64,000 bases of DNA from JAJYUU01 sp963822955 (GTDB lineage Bacteria > Actinomycetota > Actinomycetes > Streptosporangiales > Streptosporangiaceae). Location of the stretch: assembly GCA_963822955.1 (NCBI GenBank), contig CAWGJS010000002.1, positions 1,922,001-1,986,000 of the forward strand, read 5' to 3'. The position numbers and the translations under genes are program-made. Positions 1 to 8,269 of the stretch are shown piece by piece. The notes beneath the pieces were generated by a model, which saw only the letters and a program-made list of their open reading frames with translations, searched no databases and was not told where the DNA came from. Numbering within the stretch: position 1 is the stretch's first letter; each line of letters opens with the position of its first letter.

Positions 1-438
1 ATCGCGCACACCATCGGCGGCCTGCCGCCAGTCGGCAGCTTGTTCGCCGCGTTCCTCGGCTATAACCCGGTCAAGGAACTGCTGACTCCGACCGGCGTGC
101 TCAGCCACCTGCCCGCGCACAACGTTGCGGTGCTCACCGGCAAGGCCTTCTTCCCCCAGCTGATCTCCCAGCCGTTCCATCACGGCCTGGTCATCGTCTT
201 CCTGATGGCGATCAGCGTGCTGATCATCGCGGCCGCGGCCTCGGCTTTCCGCGGCGGCCGCTACGTGCACGAGGAGGCCGCCGAGGCCGGTCTCGAAGCT
301 GCCTCGATCGCAGCCGGATCTGCGACCTCCGCGGCCGGCATTGACATCGTGGCTGACGAATTCGCCGCTGGTCAGGCGGGCCTGGCCCCAGGCCGGTCCG
401 TCGGCTCCGGCCGCGACGGGAGCGAACGCAGCCCGTAA
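1..438 (+). CDS. MFS drug exporter, C-terminal fragment (5' end outside window)
   Basis: This is the tail of a major facilitator superfamily exporter, most like the 14-helix DHA2 (EmrB/QacA) group. The reading frame is open from base 1, so the protein begins before the window. About 145 residues are visible: the end of an extracytoplasmic loop, one clear transmembrane helix (around FLMAISVLIIAAAASAF), and a long polar, acidic-to-basic cytoplasmic tail of about 60 residues. An ABC permease gene begins 34 bp downstream on the same strand, followed by a convergent marR gene, so this looks like a multidrug-resistance locus. The family call rests on a short segment and on context; substrates cannot be told. 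Confidence 0.7.
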   Translation: MAHTIGGLPPVGSLFAAFLGYNPVKELLTPTGVLSHLPAHNVAVLTGKAFFPQLISQPFHHGLVIVFLMAISVLIIAAAASAFRGGRYVHEEAAEAGLEAASIAAGSATSAAGIDIVADEFAAGQAGLAPGRSVGSGRDGSERSP

Positions 439-472
439 GCACGTCAGGTCGCGACTTCCTTAGCCGGTCATC

Positions 473-1237
473 GTGCGCCGGCTGCTCAGCCGGATCGTCA
501 CGCTGTGCTGGGTCGAGCTCCGCAAGATCCGGCACGACCGCACCGAGCTCTACACCCGGGCCATCCAGCCTGCACTCTGGCTGCTCATCTACGGCGAGGT
601 CTTCACCAAGATCCACGCCATCCCGACGCCTGGCGGCATCCCCTACCTGGCGTACCTGGCGCCGGGAATCCTGGCTCAGTCGGCCTTGTTCATCGCCATC
701 TTCTACGGCATCCAGATCATCTGGGAGCGCGACGCCGGAGTGCTTACCAAGCTCATGGTCACCCCGACACCACGGGCCGCGCTCATCAGCGGCAAGGCCT
801 TCGCCGCGGGCGTTCGGTCGGTCGTTCAGGGCACCGTCGTAGTCATCCTGGCGGCCATCCTCGGCGTGACGATGACGGACAATCCGCTGCGGCTCATCGG
901 TGCCGTGTGCGTGGTCGTGCTCGGTTCGGCGTTCTTCTCGTGCCTGTCGATGACGATCGCCGGGCTCGCGCTGTCCAAGGACCGGCTGATGGGCATCGGG
1001 CAGGCGATCACGATGCCGCTGTTCTTCAGCTCGAGTGCGCTCTATCCGGAGAAGATCATGCCGGGCTGGCTGCAGGCGATCAGCAAGTGCAATCCGCTGT
1101 CGTATGAGGTCGACGCACTGCGCGGACTGCTCATCGGAACGCCAGCCCATATCGGGCTTGATCTCATCGTGCTGGCGGTCGCGACCATCGTGGGAGTCGC
1201 AGCCTCAGCAGCGATGCTGCCCCGGCTCGCCCGGTAG
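473..1237 (+). CDS. ABC-2 type transporter permease, DrrB-like
   Basis: Integral membrane permease of an ABC exporter, 254 residues, the usual length for DrrB/ABC-2 proteins. It has an N-terminal cytoplasmic segment (ELRKIRHDRTELYTRAIQPA), about six hydrophobic helices, and the ABC-2 hallmark near residues 180-215, where PLFFSSSALYPEKIMPGWL is followed by NPLSYEVDALR. The start is GTG at 473 with only a weak ribosome-binding site, 34 bp after the MFS gene. No ATP-binding partner lies downstream, so the ATPase should be upstream of the window, as in drrA-drrB operons. Export of hydrophobic drugs or lipids is the family role; the substrate here is unknown. Confidence 0.85.
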   Translation: MRRLLSRIVTLCWVELRKIRHDRTELYTRAIQPALWLLIYGEVFTKIHAIPTPGGIPYLAYLAPGILAQSALFIAIFYGIQIIWERDAGVLTKLMVTPTPRAALISGKAFAAGVRSVVQGTVVVILAAILGVTMTDNPLRLIGAVCVVVLGSAFFSCLSMTIAGLALSKDRLMGIGQAITMPLFFSSSALYPEKIMPGWLQAISKCNPLSYEVDALRGLLIGTPAHIGLDLIVLAVATIVGVAASAAMLPRLAR

Positions 1238-1240
1238 ACG

Positions 1241-1786
1241 CTATCCGCTGCCATACCGCTCGCGCGCGGCATTCCCGACTGGGCAGCCACCGGGGGAACC
1301 GCGGCAGACACCGGTATCGCACAGCCGGCAGATCCACCGGACCGCGCCCGGACCGCGCATCATGCCGACGAGCATCTTGCCGGCCAGCCTGTCAAGCTCA
1401 GCCCGCTCCGCTGGCGACAGCGCAGCGAAAGCCCCGCCGAGCACGTCGGCGCGAGCCCGGCACACCTGCTCGGCCGCCGCACGCCCGGCATCCGTCAGCA
1501 TGATGGCGGTCGACCGGCGGTCAGCCCCTGCCGCGCGCTCGACGTAACCGGACTCCGCGAGCCGGTCGACCAGGCGCACGGTTCCCGAGGAGCTCAGGCC
1601 AAGCACCTGCCGGAGCAGATCGACCGTCGGCCGGTCCAGGAAGTGCAGCAGCGCGGCCAGTGCCGCCGAGGCTGAGTCAGCACGTCCAGCGGCTGCCGTC
1701 GTAGCGTCGGCAATCTGGTCGGCGACAACGAGCGCGAGCGCCCCGAAGACGTTCGCCGGGCGATCCAGGCTGGCATGGTCAGCCAA
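1241..1786 (-). CDS. MarR-family regulator with C-terminal Cys4 motif
   Basis: Winged-helix transcription regulator of the MarR family, 181 residues. The helix-turn-helix and wing region is seen at about residues 55-100 (LLRQVLGLSSSGTVRLVDRL, then ESGYVERAAGADRRS). After the usual C-terminal dimerisation helix there is an extra cysteine cluster, C153-x2-C156-x4-C161-x6-C168, which could bind zinc or an Fe-S cluster; metal binding is my inference. The start is TTG at 1784-1786. It overlaps the end of the DUF3224 gene by 8 bp, so the two are probably translationally coupled. It converges 3 bp from the ABC permease gene, a likely target. Confidence 0.85.
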   Translation of the reverse strand: MADHASLDRPANVFGALALVVADQIADATTAAAGRADSASAALAALLHFLDRPTVDLLRQVLGLSSSGTVRLVDRLAESGYVERAAGADRRSTAIMLTDAGRAAAEQVCRARADVLGGAFAALSPAERAELDRLAGKMLVGMMRGPGAVRWICRLCDTGVCRGSPGGCPVGNAARERYGSG

Positions 1787-2174
1787 GGTCGTAGTCGAGA
1801 GTGAAGCTTCCAGGCGGCGTAGCTGATGCGACGGCTTCGCCGCTGCCTGTCAGGCCGGCCAGCCCGCCGGTGCCCGAGCCCTCGACTACCTGCCAGCGCG
1901 AGCGCGCCTCCCCGGCCGCGAATTCACCATCGGCCTGCAGGACGAAGCTGCCTTCGACTCCCGCCAGCTCTCCCTGCACGCGCTGGAAACCGGTGTAGAC
2001 AGCGGTACCGTCCGGGCGATAACACATCACCGAATCCCAGCTGGCCTCACCGGTGATGTCGCCCTCCATCCCGAACGCGACAGTGGCCTTGGTGAGCTTG
2101 GCATCTCCGCCCAGCTCCTGATAGGTGCTCTCATCCCAGGAACGAACAGTGAAAGTGCCTGTCGCGCGCGCCAT
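1779..2174 (-). CDS. DUF3224 family protein
   Basis: Small soluble protein of 131 residues matching the DUF3224 family: ATGTFTVRSWDES near the start, a central GEASWDSVMCYRPDGTAVYT stretch, a Gly-rich GSGTGGLAGLTGSGEA segment, and a FTLDYDL end. The family has a small beta-barrel-like fold; its biochemical role is unknown. The ATG at 2174 is preceded by GGAGG at suitable spacing, which decides the start over in-frame upstream codons. It is the first gene of a two-gene unit with marR, whose start overlaps its stop by 8 bp. This pairing suggests it acts in the same stress or drug response. Confidence 0.8.
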   Translation of the reverse strand: MARATGTFTVRSWDESTYQELGGDAKLTKATVAFGMEGDITGEASWDSVMCYRPDGTAVYTGFQRVQGELAGVEGSFVLQADGEFAAGEARSRWQVVEGSGTGGLAGLTGSGEAVASATPPGSFTLDYDLG

Positions 2175-2244
2175 CGCCGATCTCCTCCGCGTCTCCGCGC
2201 GCCCGCAGCCGGCCGAGCCTGCCAGCCACCCGCCCCGGGCACGC

Positions 2245-2285
2245 GTGAAAATAATGTGTGACTCATACACTAGTCCACCTGGTGT
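2245..2285. promoter_or_regulatory. AT-rich promoter/operator region upstream of DUF3224-marR
   Basis: A short AT-rich stretch stands out in GC-rich DNA about 75-110 bp upstream of the DUF3224 start. It contains GTGTGACTCATACAC, an imperfect inverted repeat of the size MarR proteins bind. Autoregulation is the family norm. The dyad is weak (outer four base pairs only), so this is a candidate, not a demonstrated operator. Confidence 0.3.
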
Positions 2286-2437
2286 CGGCAGGGCGGGCGG
2301 CTGAACAACTAGGGAGTCAGGCGGACTGCCGAGGGTGCCTACCGGGCAGAACAACAATGCGCTTCCTCGCAGCTACAGCCTGGTAGCCGAACGAGGGGGC
2401 GCTCTTTGAACCAGCTTGAGCATCGGCGGGGGACGCC

Positions 2438-3079
2438 GTGACGGACGATGACGATTCCGAGGCTGCCAGCCAGTGCCTGAGGGAAGCCGGGTCGCGCCCT
2501 AGATCCTGGTGGCGATGGCTTCTCGTCAGCCTCCTGCTGATGTCGACCCTTCTCATTACTGCGCTGTTCGTGACGGCCCTTACCGCCGACCTGCTGCAGC
2601 ATCGCTGGGTAGAGGCGCTGGGCGCATCCAGAGACGCCGTGCCGGCCGTCGTGGGCTGGGCGGCCTTGCTGATCATGTTCCTCGGCCGTGGCCTGACACC
2701 GGCCGAGCGACTGCTGCCGGCCGATCGCCGCGCCATCCGGGAAAAGCAGGCACGCGCGCAGCGGGAGGACTCGGTTCACCGAGCCGAGCAGCGCGTGCAC
2801 GACCTGGCCGCCAGCCTCGAGGCTCTACTGAACGGCAACGATGACGGGACCGACCCGCGGCATGCCCACGCGTGGAGCCCGCAACTGGCCCGGCAGGTCG
2901 CGGAGACGACAGCAAGGCTCGATCAGGCCCGGCAGTGGCTAGCCAGCGCGCGTTCCGCGCTGTCGGCACGTCAGCAGGACGTGGCCGACACGGCCGAGAA
3001 GCTGACCACCGAGAAGCGGACCGCCGATGTGAACGATTCCGTCGAGCGGCCGAGACCATCGGGAAGCCGGGTGGCGTGA
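2438..3079 (+). CDS. Hypothetical membrane protein with coiled-coil tail
   Basis: Unrecognised protein of 213 residues, starting at GTG 2438. The N-terminus is acidic (TDDDDSEAAS), followed by two transmembrane helices at about residues 26-48 and 65-83. After that comes a long, highly charged helical region with many Arg, Gln, Glu and Ala residues (REKQARAQREDSVHRAEQRV; QVAETTARLDQARQWLASA), typical of a cytoplasmic coiled coil. It ends 38 bp from a convergent small gene. A role in envelope organisation or as a scaffold is possible, but nothing in the sequence or context fixes a function. Confidence 0.6.
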   Translation: MTDDDDSEAASQCLREAGSRPRSWWRWLLVSLLLMSTLLITALFVTALTADLLQHRWVEALGASRDAVPAVVGWAALLIMFLGRGLTPAERLLPADRRAIREKQARAQREDSVHRAEQRVHDLAASLEALLNGNDDGTDPRHAHAWSPQLARQVAETTARLDQARQWLASARSALSARQQDVADTAEKLTTEKRTADVNDSVERPRPSGSRVA

Positions 3080-3117
3080 CGGCTGCGTTCCGGTACGAAG
3101 GTTCCCGTCACCGGAAG

Positions 3118-3360
3118 TCAGAACACAGAGCGGCCCGCGCGACCCGACCCCAGGGCTACGCCCAGGATTTCCTCGGCAGCGTCGGCGGCCGCTCGGGCCG
3201 TGATCACGTTAATGTGCGCTTCCTCGAGGTCGCCGAGGCCGATGCAGGTTGCCGCGACGGCGATGTCGTGCGCAGCAAGCTCTAGCTGCCGAGTCGCCTC
3301 GGCGATGTCAATGCGGGAGTCGAGCTGCTCGGGGCTCGCACCTTGCTCGGGGATGCTCAC
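3118..3360 (-). CDS. Small all-helical hypothetical protein
   Basis: 80-residue Ala-rich protein with no recognised family. It has the look of a compact helical bundle (RIDIAEATRQLELAAHDIAV, then GLGDLEEAHINVITARAAAD) with no signal peptide or membrane span. It starts at GTG 3358-3360 with GAGGA about 9 nt upstream. The neighbouring genes are a convergent coiled-coil membrane protein and a tetR gene further upstream. Reasonably likely to be real given its regular amphipathic helices and ribosome-binding site; function unknown. Confidence 0.5.
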   Translation of the reverse strand: MSIPEQGASPEQLDSRIDIAEATRQLELAAHDIAVAATCIGLGDLEEAHINVITARAAADAAEEILGVALGSGRAGRSVF

Positions 3361-3488
3361 TGATAACCGTCCTCATCGTTCCGGCTGGTCCGGTGGCCGG
3401 CCCACGCCCGCGAATGTCGGGGCGCCAGCCGGCCACCCGGCACCGAGTTGTTACCCCTGCAGCGGCGCGCCATGCTTCAGGCGCGCGG

Positions 3489-4106
3489 CTAGCTCTCGGC
3501 GTCTGTGCGAGCGCCGGCAGGCAGCAGCACGCTGTCGATGATGAGCCCGATCAGGCGCTCGGGCTGGCCGGGATCGGACGGCGCCGACTCGGTGGCCATG
3601 ATCAGCCCGTGTGTCAGGCGGAAGATGTCCGGACTCTGCACGTCCGGCCGCGCCTCGCCTGCCTCCTGAGCTCGGGCGAGCAGCGAGTCGGTGCAGCCAC
3701 GCAGGATCGTGCTGCAGGACGACATCAGCTGGGAGTCCTTGCCGATCGTCGCGGCAAGCGCGGAGCTGAGCGTCCGCTTGGTGCGCGCGAAGGCGAGGAA
3801 CGCCCGCATCCAGTCGCGGAGCGCGGCGCCCGGCGACTCGGCGGCGAGCAGCTTGGCGGCCAGCGCGTCGAGGGCGTCAACCTGGTCCTTGTAGACCGCC
3901 TCAAGCAGGGCCTGGCGATTCGGGAAGTGCCGGTAGAGTGTGCCGATCCCGACGCCCGCCCGGCGGGCGATCTCCTCAAGCGACACGTCATCGGCACCGT
4001 GCTGCGCGAACGCCTCGGCGGCGGCGGCAAGCAGCCGGTCGTAGTTGCGGCGCGCATCAGCCCGCTTCGGCGGCACGGCCTGGGTGGCCGGCACGACTGC
4101 GCCCAT
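3489..4106 (-). CDS. TetR-family regulator of the adjacent MFS exporter
   Basis: TetR repressor with the standard N-terminal helix-turn-helix (DVSLEEIARRAGVGIGTLYR, then HFPNRQALLEAVY) and a C-terminal ligand domain typical of the TetR_C SbtR-like group. An upstream in-frame ATG at 4145 would lie inside the operator repeat. I prefer the ATG at 4106, which has GGAG six bases before it and gives 205 residues. The gene is divergent from the DHA2 exporter at 4307, and two near-identical palindromes sit between them. That arrangement fits a repressor that controls itself and the pump and responds to a pump substrate. Confidence 0.88.
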   Translation of the reverse strand: MGAVVPATQAVPPKRADARRNYDRLLAAAAEAFAQHGADDVSLEEIARRAGVGIGTLYRHFPNRQALLEAVYKDQVDALDALAAKLLAAESPGAALRDWMRAFLAFARTKRTLSSALAATIGKDSQLMSSCSTILRGCTDSLLARAQEAGEARPDVQSPDIFRLTHGLIMATESAPSDPGQPERLIGLIIDSVLLPAGARTDAES

Positions 4107-4136
4107 CACTGACTCCATCGGCATCGAGTTGCAAAC

Positions 4137-4175
4137 CGGAGGCATCCTCCGTATAGTTAGCGGAGGGATCCTCCG
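4137..4175. promoter_or_regulatory. Twin TetR operators
   Basis: Two 15-bp palindromes of the form CGGAGG-N3-CCTCCG lie at 4137-4151 (N3 CAT) and 4161-4175 (N3 GAT), 24 bp centre to centre, separated by an AT-rich 9-bp spacer (TATAGTTAG). They fall between the divergent tetR and exporter starts. The symmetry and position make them the probable binding sites of the TetR protein. The spacing is slightly over two helical turns, so two dimers could bind cooperatively. Confidence 0.75.
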
Positions 4176-4306
4176 AATAGAGCTTAGCTCACTCCGGCCG
4201 TGCTGGCCAGCGCAGCCAGCCAGCCTCTGGTGCAGTGCGCTGCTGCCCAGATCCCGACTTCTTCACCACGAGCACGTCACCCGACACCAGTTCCGGGAAA
4301 GGAACC

Positions 4307-5827
4307 ATGTCTTCTTCACCAACCGCAGGTGGTCGCGAACGGCCGAACATCACGCTCGCCGTCGTGCTCTGCGCCCAGCTCATGATCGTCCTCGACATGA
4401 CGGTGGTGAACATCGCGCTGCCGTCGATGGCGACCGGTCTGCACCTGTCGGCCACCAGCCTGTCCTGGGTGCTCAACGCTTACGCCCTGACCTTCGGCGG
4501 CTTGCTGCTGCTGGGAGGCCGGGCCGGCGACATCCTCGGCCGGCGCCAGGCCTTCATGGCAGGCCTCGCCATCTTCACAATCGCCTCACTCGCCGGCGGC
4601 CTGGCCACGTCGTCCGGACTCCTGCTTGCCGCTCGCGCCGTCCAGGGCGTCGGCGGGGCCATCGCTTCGCCTGCAGTGCTCGCCACTATCGTGGCCGGCT
4701 TCCCCGAGGGCCGGGAGCGAGTGCGCGCCCTCAGCATCTTCACCGCCGTCACAATGGGCGGCTCGTCGCTGGGCCTCGTGCTCGGCGGCCTGATCGTCCA
4801 GTGGGCATCGTGGCGCTGGGTCTTCTTCGTCAACGTCCCGATCGGCATCGCGGTCGTCGCGCTCGCGCCACGGCTGCTGGCCAGCTCGCAGCGACAGCGG
4901 GGTCACTTCGATGCCCCCGGTGCCATCACCTCGACGGCCGGGATGTCCTCCCTGGTCTACGCCTTCATCAATGTCGCCTCGCACGGCTGGTCCAACCGGG
5001 TCTCGGTGGGTGCGTTCGCGCTGGCCGCGCTACTGCTCGGCGCGTTCCTGCTGATCGAGACCAGGAGCAGCCAGCCGATCACGCCGCTGTGGCTGGTGCG
5101 TGACCGCAGCCGGGCCGCGTCCTACATCGCGCGCCTGCTCCTGGTGGCGGGCATGTTCGGCTCGTTCTTCTTCCTCACGCAGTTCGTTCAGGAGGTTCTC
5201 GGCTTCAGCCCGCTGAAGGCAGGAGCAGCCTTCGTCCCGATGACGGGCGCGCTGTTCGCGACGTCGCGGCTGGCGCCCAGGCTCGCCGCCCGGTTCGGGC
5301 CGAAGCCGCTGATGATCGTCGGCCTGCTGCCGGTGGTCGGGGGCATGGCCTGGCTCGGCCAGCTCAGCCTGGGTACCAGCTACTTCCCCGGCGTGCTGAT
5401 CCCGATGCTCCTGCTCGGCGTCGGCATGGGCGTGGCCTTCGTGCCGCTGACCATGGCGTCGCTGGCCGGCGTGCCGCCGAGAGAATCCGGCGCCGCCGCG
5501 AGCATGGTCAACGTCATGCAGCAGGTCGGAGGTGCGCTTGGCCTGGCCATCCTGGTGACGATCTACGGCACCGCGAGCCGGGCCGCTGCCGGGCACTCGC
5601 TGCTCGGCGCAACCGCCCTGGCCCAGGCAGAGCATGCCCGCGTGCACGGGATGGCAGCCGCCTTCACGGCCGCGGCGATCTTCGACGCCGTCGCGCTCAT
5701 CGTGATCGCGGTCGCGATCCGGATGCGGCAGGCGGGCGCCCCGGCTGGTCAGCCGGAGCCGGCGGACGCCGACCAGCTCACCACCGAGATTCTCGACGCC
5801 GAGCTCCTGGAGGCCGAGGCCATCTAG
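4307..5827 (+). CDS. DHA2-family (EmrB/QacA-type) MFS multidrug exporter
   Basis: Proton-driven exporter of 506 residues with about 14 hydrophobic helices. Motif C-like and motif A-like signatures are visible: LDMTVVNIALPSM in helix 1, then GGRAGDILGRRQAF after helix 2, and GGSSLGLVLGGL in helix 5. The ATG at 4307 has GGAAAGG just upstream, which decides it over an in-frame GTG-type start 72 bp earlier. The C-terminal tail is acidic. It is divergent from its likely repressor at 3489-4106. Substrates are not predictable; the set resembles actinobacterial antibiotic self-protection and efflux loci. Confidence 0.9.
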   Translation: MSSSPTAGGRERPNITLAVVLCAQLMIVLDMTVVNIALPSMATGLHLSATSLSWVLNAYALTFGGLLLLGGRAGDILGRRQAFMAGLAIFTIASLAGGLATSSGLLLAARAVQGVGGAIASPAVLATIVAGFPEGRERVRALSIFTAVTMGGSSLGLVLGGLIVQWASWRWVFFVNVPIGIAVVALAPRLLASSQRQRGHFDAPGAITSTAGMSSLVYAFINVASHGWSNRVSVGAFALAALLLGAFLLIETRSSQPITPLWLVRDRSRAASYIARLLLVAGMFGSFFFLTQFVQEVLGFSPLKAGAAFVPMTGALFATSRLAPRLAARFGPKPLMIVGLLPVVGGMAWLGQLSLGTSYFPGVLIPMLLLGVGMGVAFVPLTMASLAGVPPRESGAAASMVNVMQQVGGALGLAILVTIYGTASRAAAGHSLLGATALAQAEHARVHGMAAAFTAAAIFDAVALIVIAVAIRMRQAGAPAGQPEPADADQLTTEILDAELLEAEAI

Positions 5828-5850
5828 GCCGGATCGGCTGCGCCCGTGCC

Positions 5851-5895
5851 TGCGTTTGCAGTTTTCAGCGCTATGTGCTGAAAACTGCAAACGCA
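5851..5895. terminator. Perfect 19-bp hairpin downstream of the exporter gene
   Basis: A 19-bp perfect inverted repeat (5851-5869 with 5877-5895) encloses a 7-nt loop. Its arms, such as TTTGCAGTTTTCAGC, are unusually AT-rich for this genome. It begins 24 bp after the exporter stop. There is no following T-run, so it is at best a non-canonical terminator; a protein-binding dyad or recombination site is also possible. Confidence 0.5.
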
Positions 5896-5947
5896 AACGG
5901 GTAAGGGCTAAGATCTGCGGCACATCCAGGCACTGGCGGAGGCAACG

Positions 5948-6502
5948 ATGACCAGCGAGACCTCGCCGCACCCAGGGGCGCCGCCACCACCGGCCGCACC
6001 GCCACCGTCCGCAGCGGGGCGAGGCTGGACTGGCAGCGACCTTGCCGTCGGGACAGCGCTCATCGTTCTCCTGATTACGCTGTTCCTGCCCTGGTTCAGC
6101 GAAGGATTTAGCGCTGCGACAGTTGACGGCCCGACCGCTCACGGCTATCTCTGGATTGTCCTCGTCCTGGCCATCGTGGCGCTGATAGTCCTGGTGGCAC
6201 GCGACGCCATCGCCCAGCTGCCCGGCAACCTGCCGAGCCCCGAGCAGATGCTGGTCGGCGCGACGGGGCTGGCCCTGATCCTGACCTTCCTGGGCTTCGT
6301 GCAGAAGCCGTCCGCCGGCAGCACGTCCGCGACGGTCTCCAAGGTGTTTTCCGACACCGTGGGGGTCGGCTGGAGTTACGGCGGATTCATCGCCGTGCTC
6401 GTGGCGATCGCCGCCTTCATCGCGGCGCTCACGGAGGTCCGAGCGCTGGAGAAGGGCCGCACCATGACCATGCCGTCGCTGCGCCGCCGCGGCAGCCTCT
6501 GA
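5948..6502 (+). CDS. Proline-rich N-terminus, four-helix membrane protein
   Basis: Unrecognised 184-residue membrane protein. An N-terminal cytoplasmic Pro/Ala-rich stretch of about 28 residues (PGAPPPPAAPPPSAAGRG) is followed by four predicted transmembrane helices at about residues 33-49, 69-84, 100-116 and 144-162, and a short basic tail. The ATG at 5948 is preceded by a strong GGCGGAGG site. Such proteins are common in actinobacteria and are usually left as hypothetical. It is monocistronic between the exporter hairpin and the fumarase genes. No function can be assigned. Confidence 0.65.
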   Translation: MTSETSPHPGAPPPPAAPPPSAAGRGWTGSDLAVGTALIVLLITLFLPWFSEGFSAATVDGPTAHGYLWIVLVLAIVALIVLVARDAIAQLPGNLPSPEQMLVGATGLALILTFLGFVQKPSAGSTSATVSKVFSDTVGVGWSYGGFIAVLVAIAAFIAALTEVRALEKGRTMTMPSLRRRGSL

Positions 6503-6595
6503 GATCCGCGCGGCCGCGCGCGTGAGGTCGCGGCCGCCCAAGCTCCGGCCCGAAATACGATGGATGCGTCAACTGCCGGCCACAAGGACGTGTCC

Positions 6596-8251
6596 ATGCC
6601 CGAGTTCTCCTACACCGACATGCTCCCGACGGGCGCCGATGACACCGAGTACCGGCTGCTCACGACCGACGGCATTAGCGTGAGCAGCGCGCTCGGGCGA
6701 GAGTTCCTGCAGATAGAGCCAACGGTTCTGACCCAGCTCACAGCGGCGGCGATGCACGACATCTCCCACCTGCTGCGGCCCGCTCACCTCAGGCAGCTGC
6801 GGTCGATCCTGGACGACCCGGAAGCCAGCGGGAACGACAAGTTCGTCGCCGGCGACCTGCTCAAGAACGCCTGCATCGCGGCGGGCGGAATCCTGCCGAT
6901 GTGCCAGGACACCGGCACCGCGATCGTGATGGGCAAGCGCGGCCAGCAGGTGCTCACCGACGGCCGTGACGAGGAGCACATCGCCCGCGGCGTGTACGAC
7001 GCCTACACCAGGCTCAACCTCCGCTACTCCCAGCTCGCACCGCTCACGATGTGGGAGGAGCGCAACACCGGCAGCAACCTGCCGGCTCAGATCGAGATCT
7101 ACGCCACGGCTGGCCAGGAATACCGATTCCTTTTCATGGCGAAGGGCGGCGGCTCGGCCAACAAGTCTTACCTGTTTCAAGAGACCAAGGCGGTGCTCAC
7201 ACCGGCCCGGATGGCCTCGTTCCTGGAAGAAAAAATAAGATCGCTCGGAACGGCCGCCTGCCCGCCGTACCACCTCGCCATCGTCGTGGGCGGCACCAGC
7301 GCCGAGTACGCGCTCAAGACCGCCAAGTACGCCTCGGCCAAGTACCTGGACGCGCTGCCGACGTCCGGCTCGATGGATGCGCAGGGCTTCCGCGATCTCG
7401 AGCTCGAGCAGCAGGTGCTGGAGATCACCCAGCGCGCGGGCATCGGGGCCCAGTTCGGCGGCAAGTACTTCTGCCACGACGTCCGGGTCATCCGGCTGCC
7501 CCGGCATGGGGCATCGTGCCCCGTCGCCATCGCCGTGTCCTGCTCCGCGGATCGGCAGGCCAAAGCCAAGATCAACGGGAACGGGGTATTCCTCGAGCAA
7601 CTCGAAACCGACCCCGCGCAGTATCTGCCGGACACGGACCAGGCCGAGCTGGACGGCGATGTCGTGCGCATCGACCTGTCGCGACCGATGAGCGAGATCA
7701 GGGCCGAGCTGTCCCGGTACCCGATCAAGACCCGGCTGGCGCTGACGGGGCCGATGGTCGTGGCCCGTGACATCGCGCACGCGAAGATCAGCGAGCTCCT
7801 GGACGCCGGCCAGCCGATGCCGGCCTACCTGCGCGATCACGCCGTCTACTACGCCGGCCCTGCCAAGACGCCGGCCGGGTACGCGTCCGGGTCGTTCGGC
7901 CCGACGACGGCCGGACGGATGGACTCCTACGTCGACCGGTTCCAGGCAGCCGGCGGTTCTCTCGTCATGCTCGCCAAGGGGAACAGGTCAGCCGACGTGA
8001 CCAGGGCATGCAAGGAGCACGGCGGCTTCTACCTGGGGTCGATCGGGGGCGCGGCGGCCAAGCTGGCGCAGGACTGCATCACCAAGGTAGAGGTGCTTGA
8101 GTACCCCGAGCTCGGCATGGAGGCCGTCTGGCGGATCGAGGTGCGCGACTTCCCGGCCTTCATCGTGGTAGATGACAAGGGCAATGACTTCTTCGCCGGC
8201 GTCACCGGGCCGAAGCAGCCGCTGCTGACGATCGGGTCGAAACTGGGCTGA
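6596..8251 (+). CDS. fum: Class I (Fe-S) fumarate hydratase
   Basis: Oxygen-sensitive [4Fe-4S] fumarase that interconverts fumarate and L-malate in the TCA cycle; a two-domain single-chain enzyme of 551 residues like E. coli FumA/FumB. The cluster cysteines are in family motifs: C103 (PMCQDTGTA), C222 (ACPPYHLAIVVGGTSAE) and C316 (VSCSADRQAKAKI), offset by two from FumA C105/C224/C318. The ATG at 6596 follows AAGGA at good spacing and is preferred to an ATG at 6560. A class II fumarase follows 18 bp downstream, so the two isozymes probably form one operon. A related tartrate dehydratase activity cannot be excluded. Confidence 0.93.
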   Translation: MPEFSYTDMLPTGADDTEYRLLTTDGISVSSALGREFLQIEPTVLTQLTAAAMHDISHLLRPAHLRQLRSILDDPEASGNDKFVAGDLLKNACIAAGGILPMCQDTGTAIVMGKRGQQVLTDGRDEEHIARGVYDAYTRLNLRYSQLAPLTMWEERNTGSNLPAQIEIYATAGQEYRFLFMAKGGGSANKSYLFQETKAVLTPARMASFLEEKIRSLGTAACPPYHLAIVVGGTSAEYALKTAKYASAKYLDALPTSGSMDAQGFRDLELEQQVLEITQRAGIGAQFGGKYFCHDVRVIRLPRHGASCPVAIAVSCSADRQAKAKINGNGVFLEQLETDPAQYLPDTDQAELDGDVVRIDLSRPMSEIRAELSRYPIKTRLALTGPMVVARDIAHAKISELLDAGQPMPAYLRDHAVYYAGPAKTPAGYASGSFGPTTAGRMDSYVDRFQAAGGSLVMLAKGNRSADVTRACKEHGGFYLGSIGGAAAKLAQDCITKVEVLEYPELGMEAVWRIEVRDFPAFIVVDDKGNDFFAGVTGPKQPLLTIGSKLG

Positions 8252-8269
8252 GCAACGGGAGGATGTCGC

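Noticed and set aside
224..1150. Long minus-strand open frame opposite the MFS/ABC permease genes
   Set aside because: Low-complexity Arg/Asp/Gly translation with no family motif; a GC-rich antisense shadow of well-supported genes.
473..5827. A biosynthetic gene cluster implied by two exporter loci
   Set aside because: No synthase, tailoring or precursor genes accompany the exporters; they look like stand-alone resistance genes.
5030..6541. 503-codon minus-strand frame opposite exporter and membrane protein genes
   Set aside because: Translation is Arg/Gly/Asp/His-rich without motifs, and the opposite strand has clear genes with ribosome-binding sites.
6569..7840. 423-codon minus-strand frame opposite class I fumarase
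   Set aside because: The fumarase with its three cluster cysteines is certain; the antisense frame has no recognisable features.
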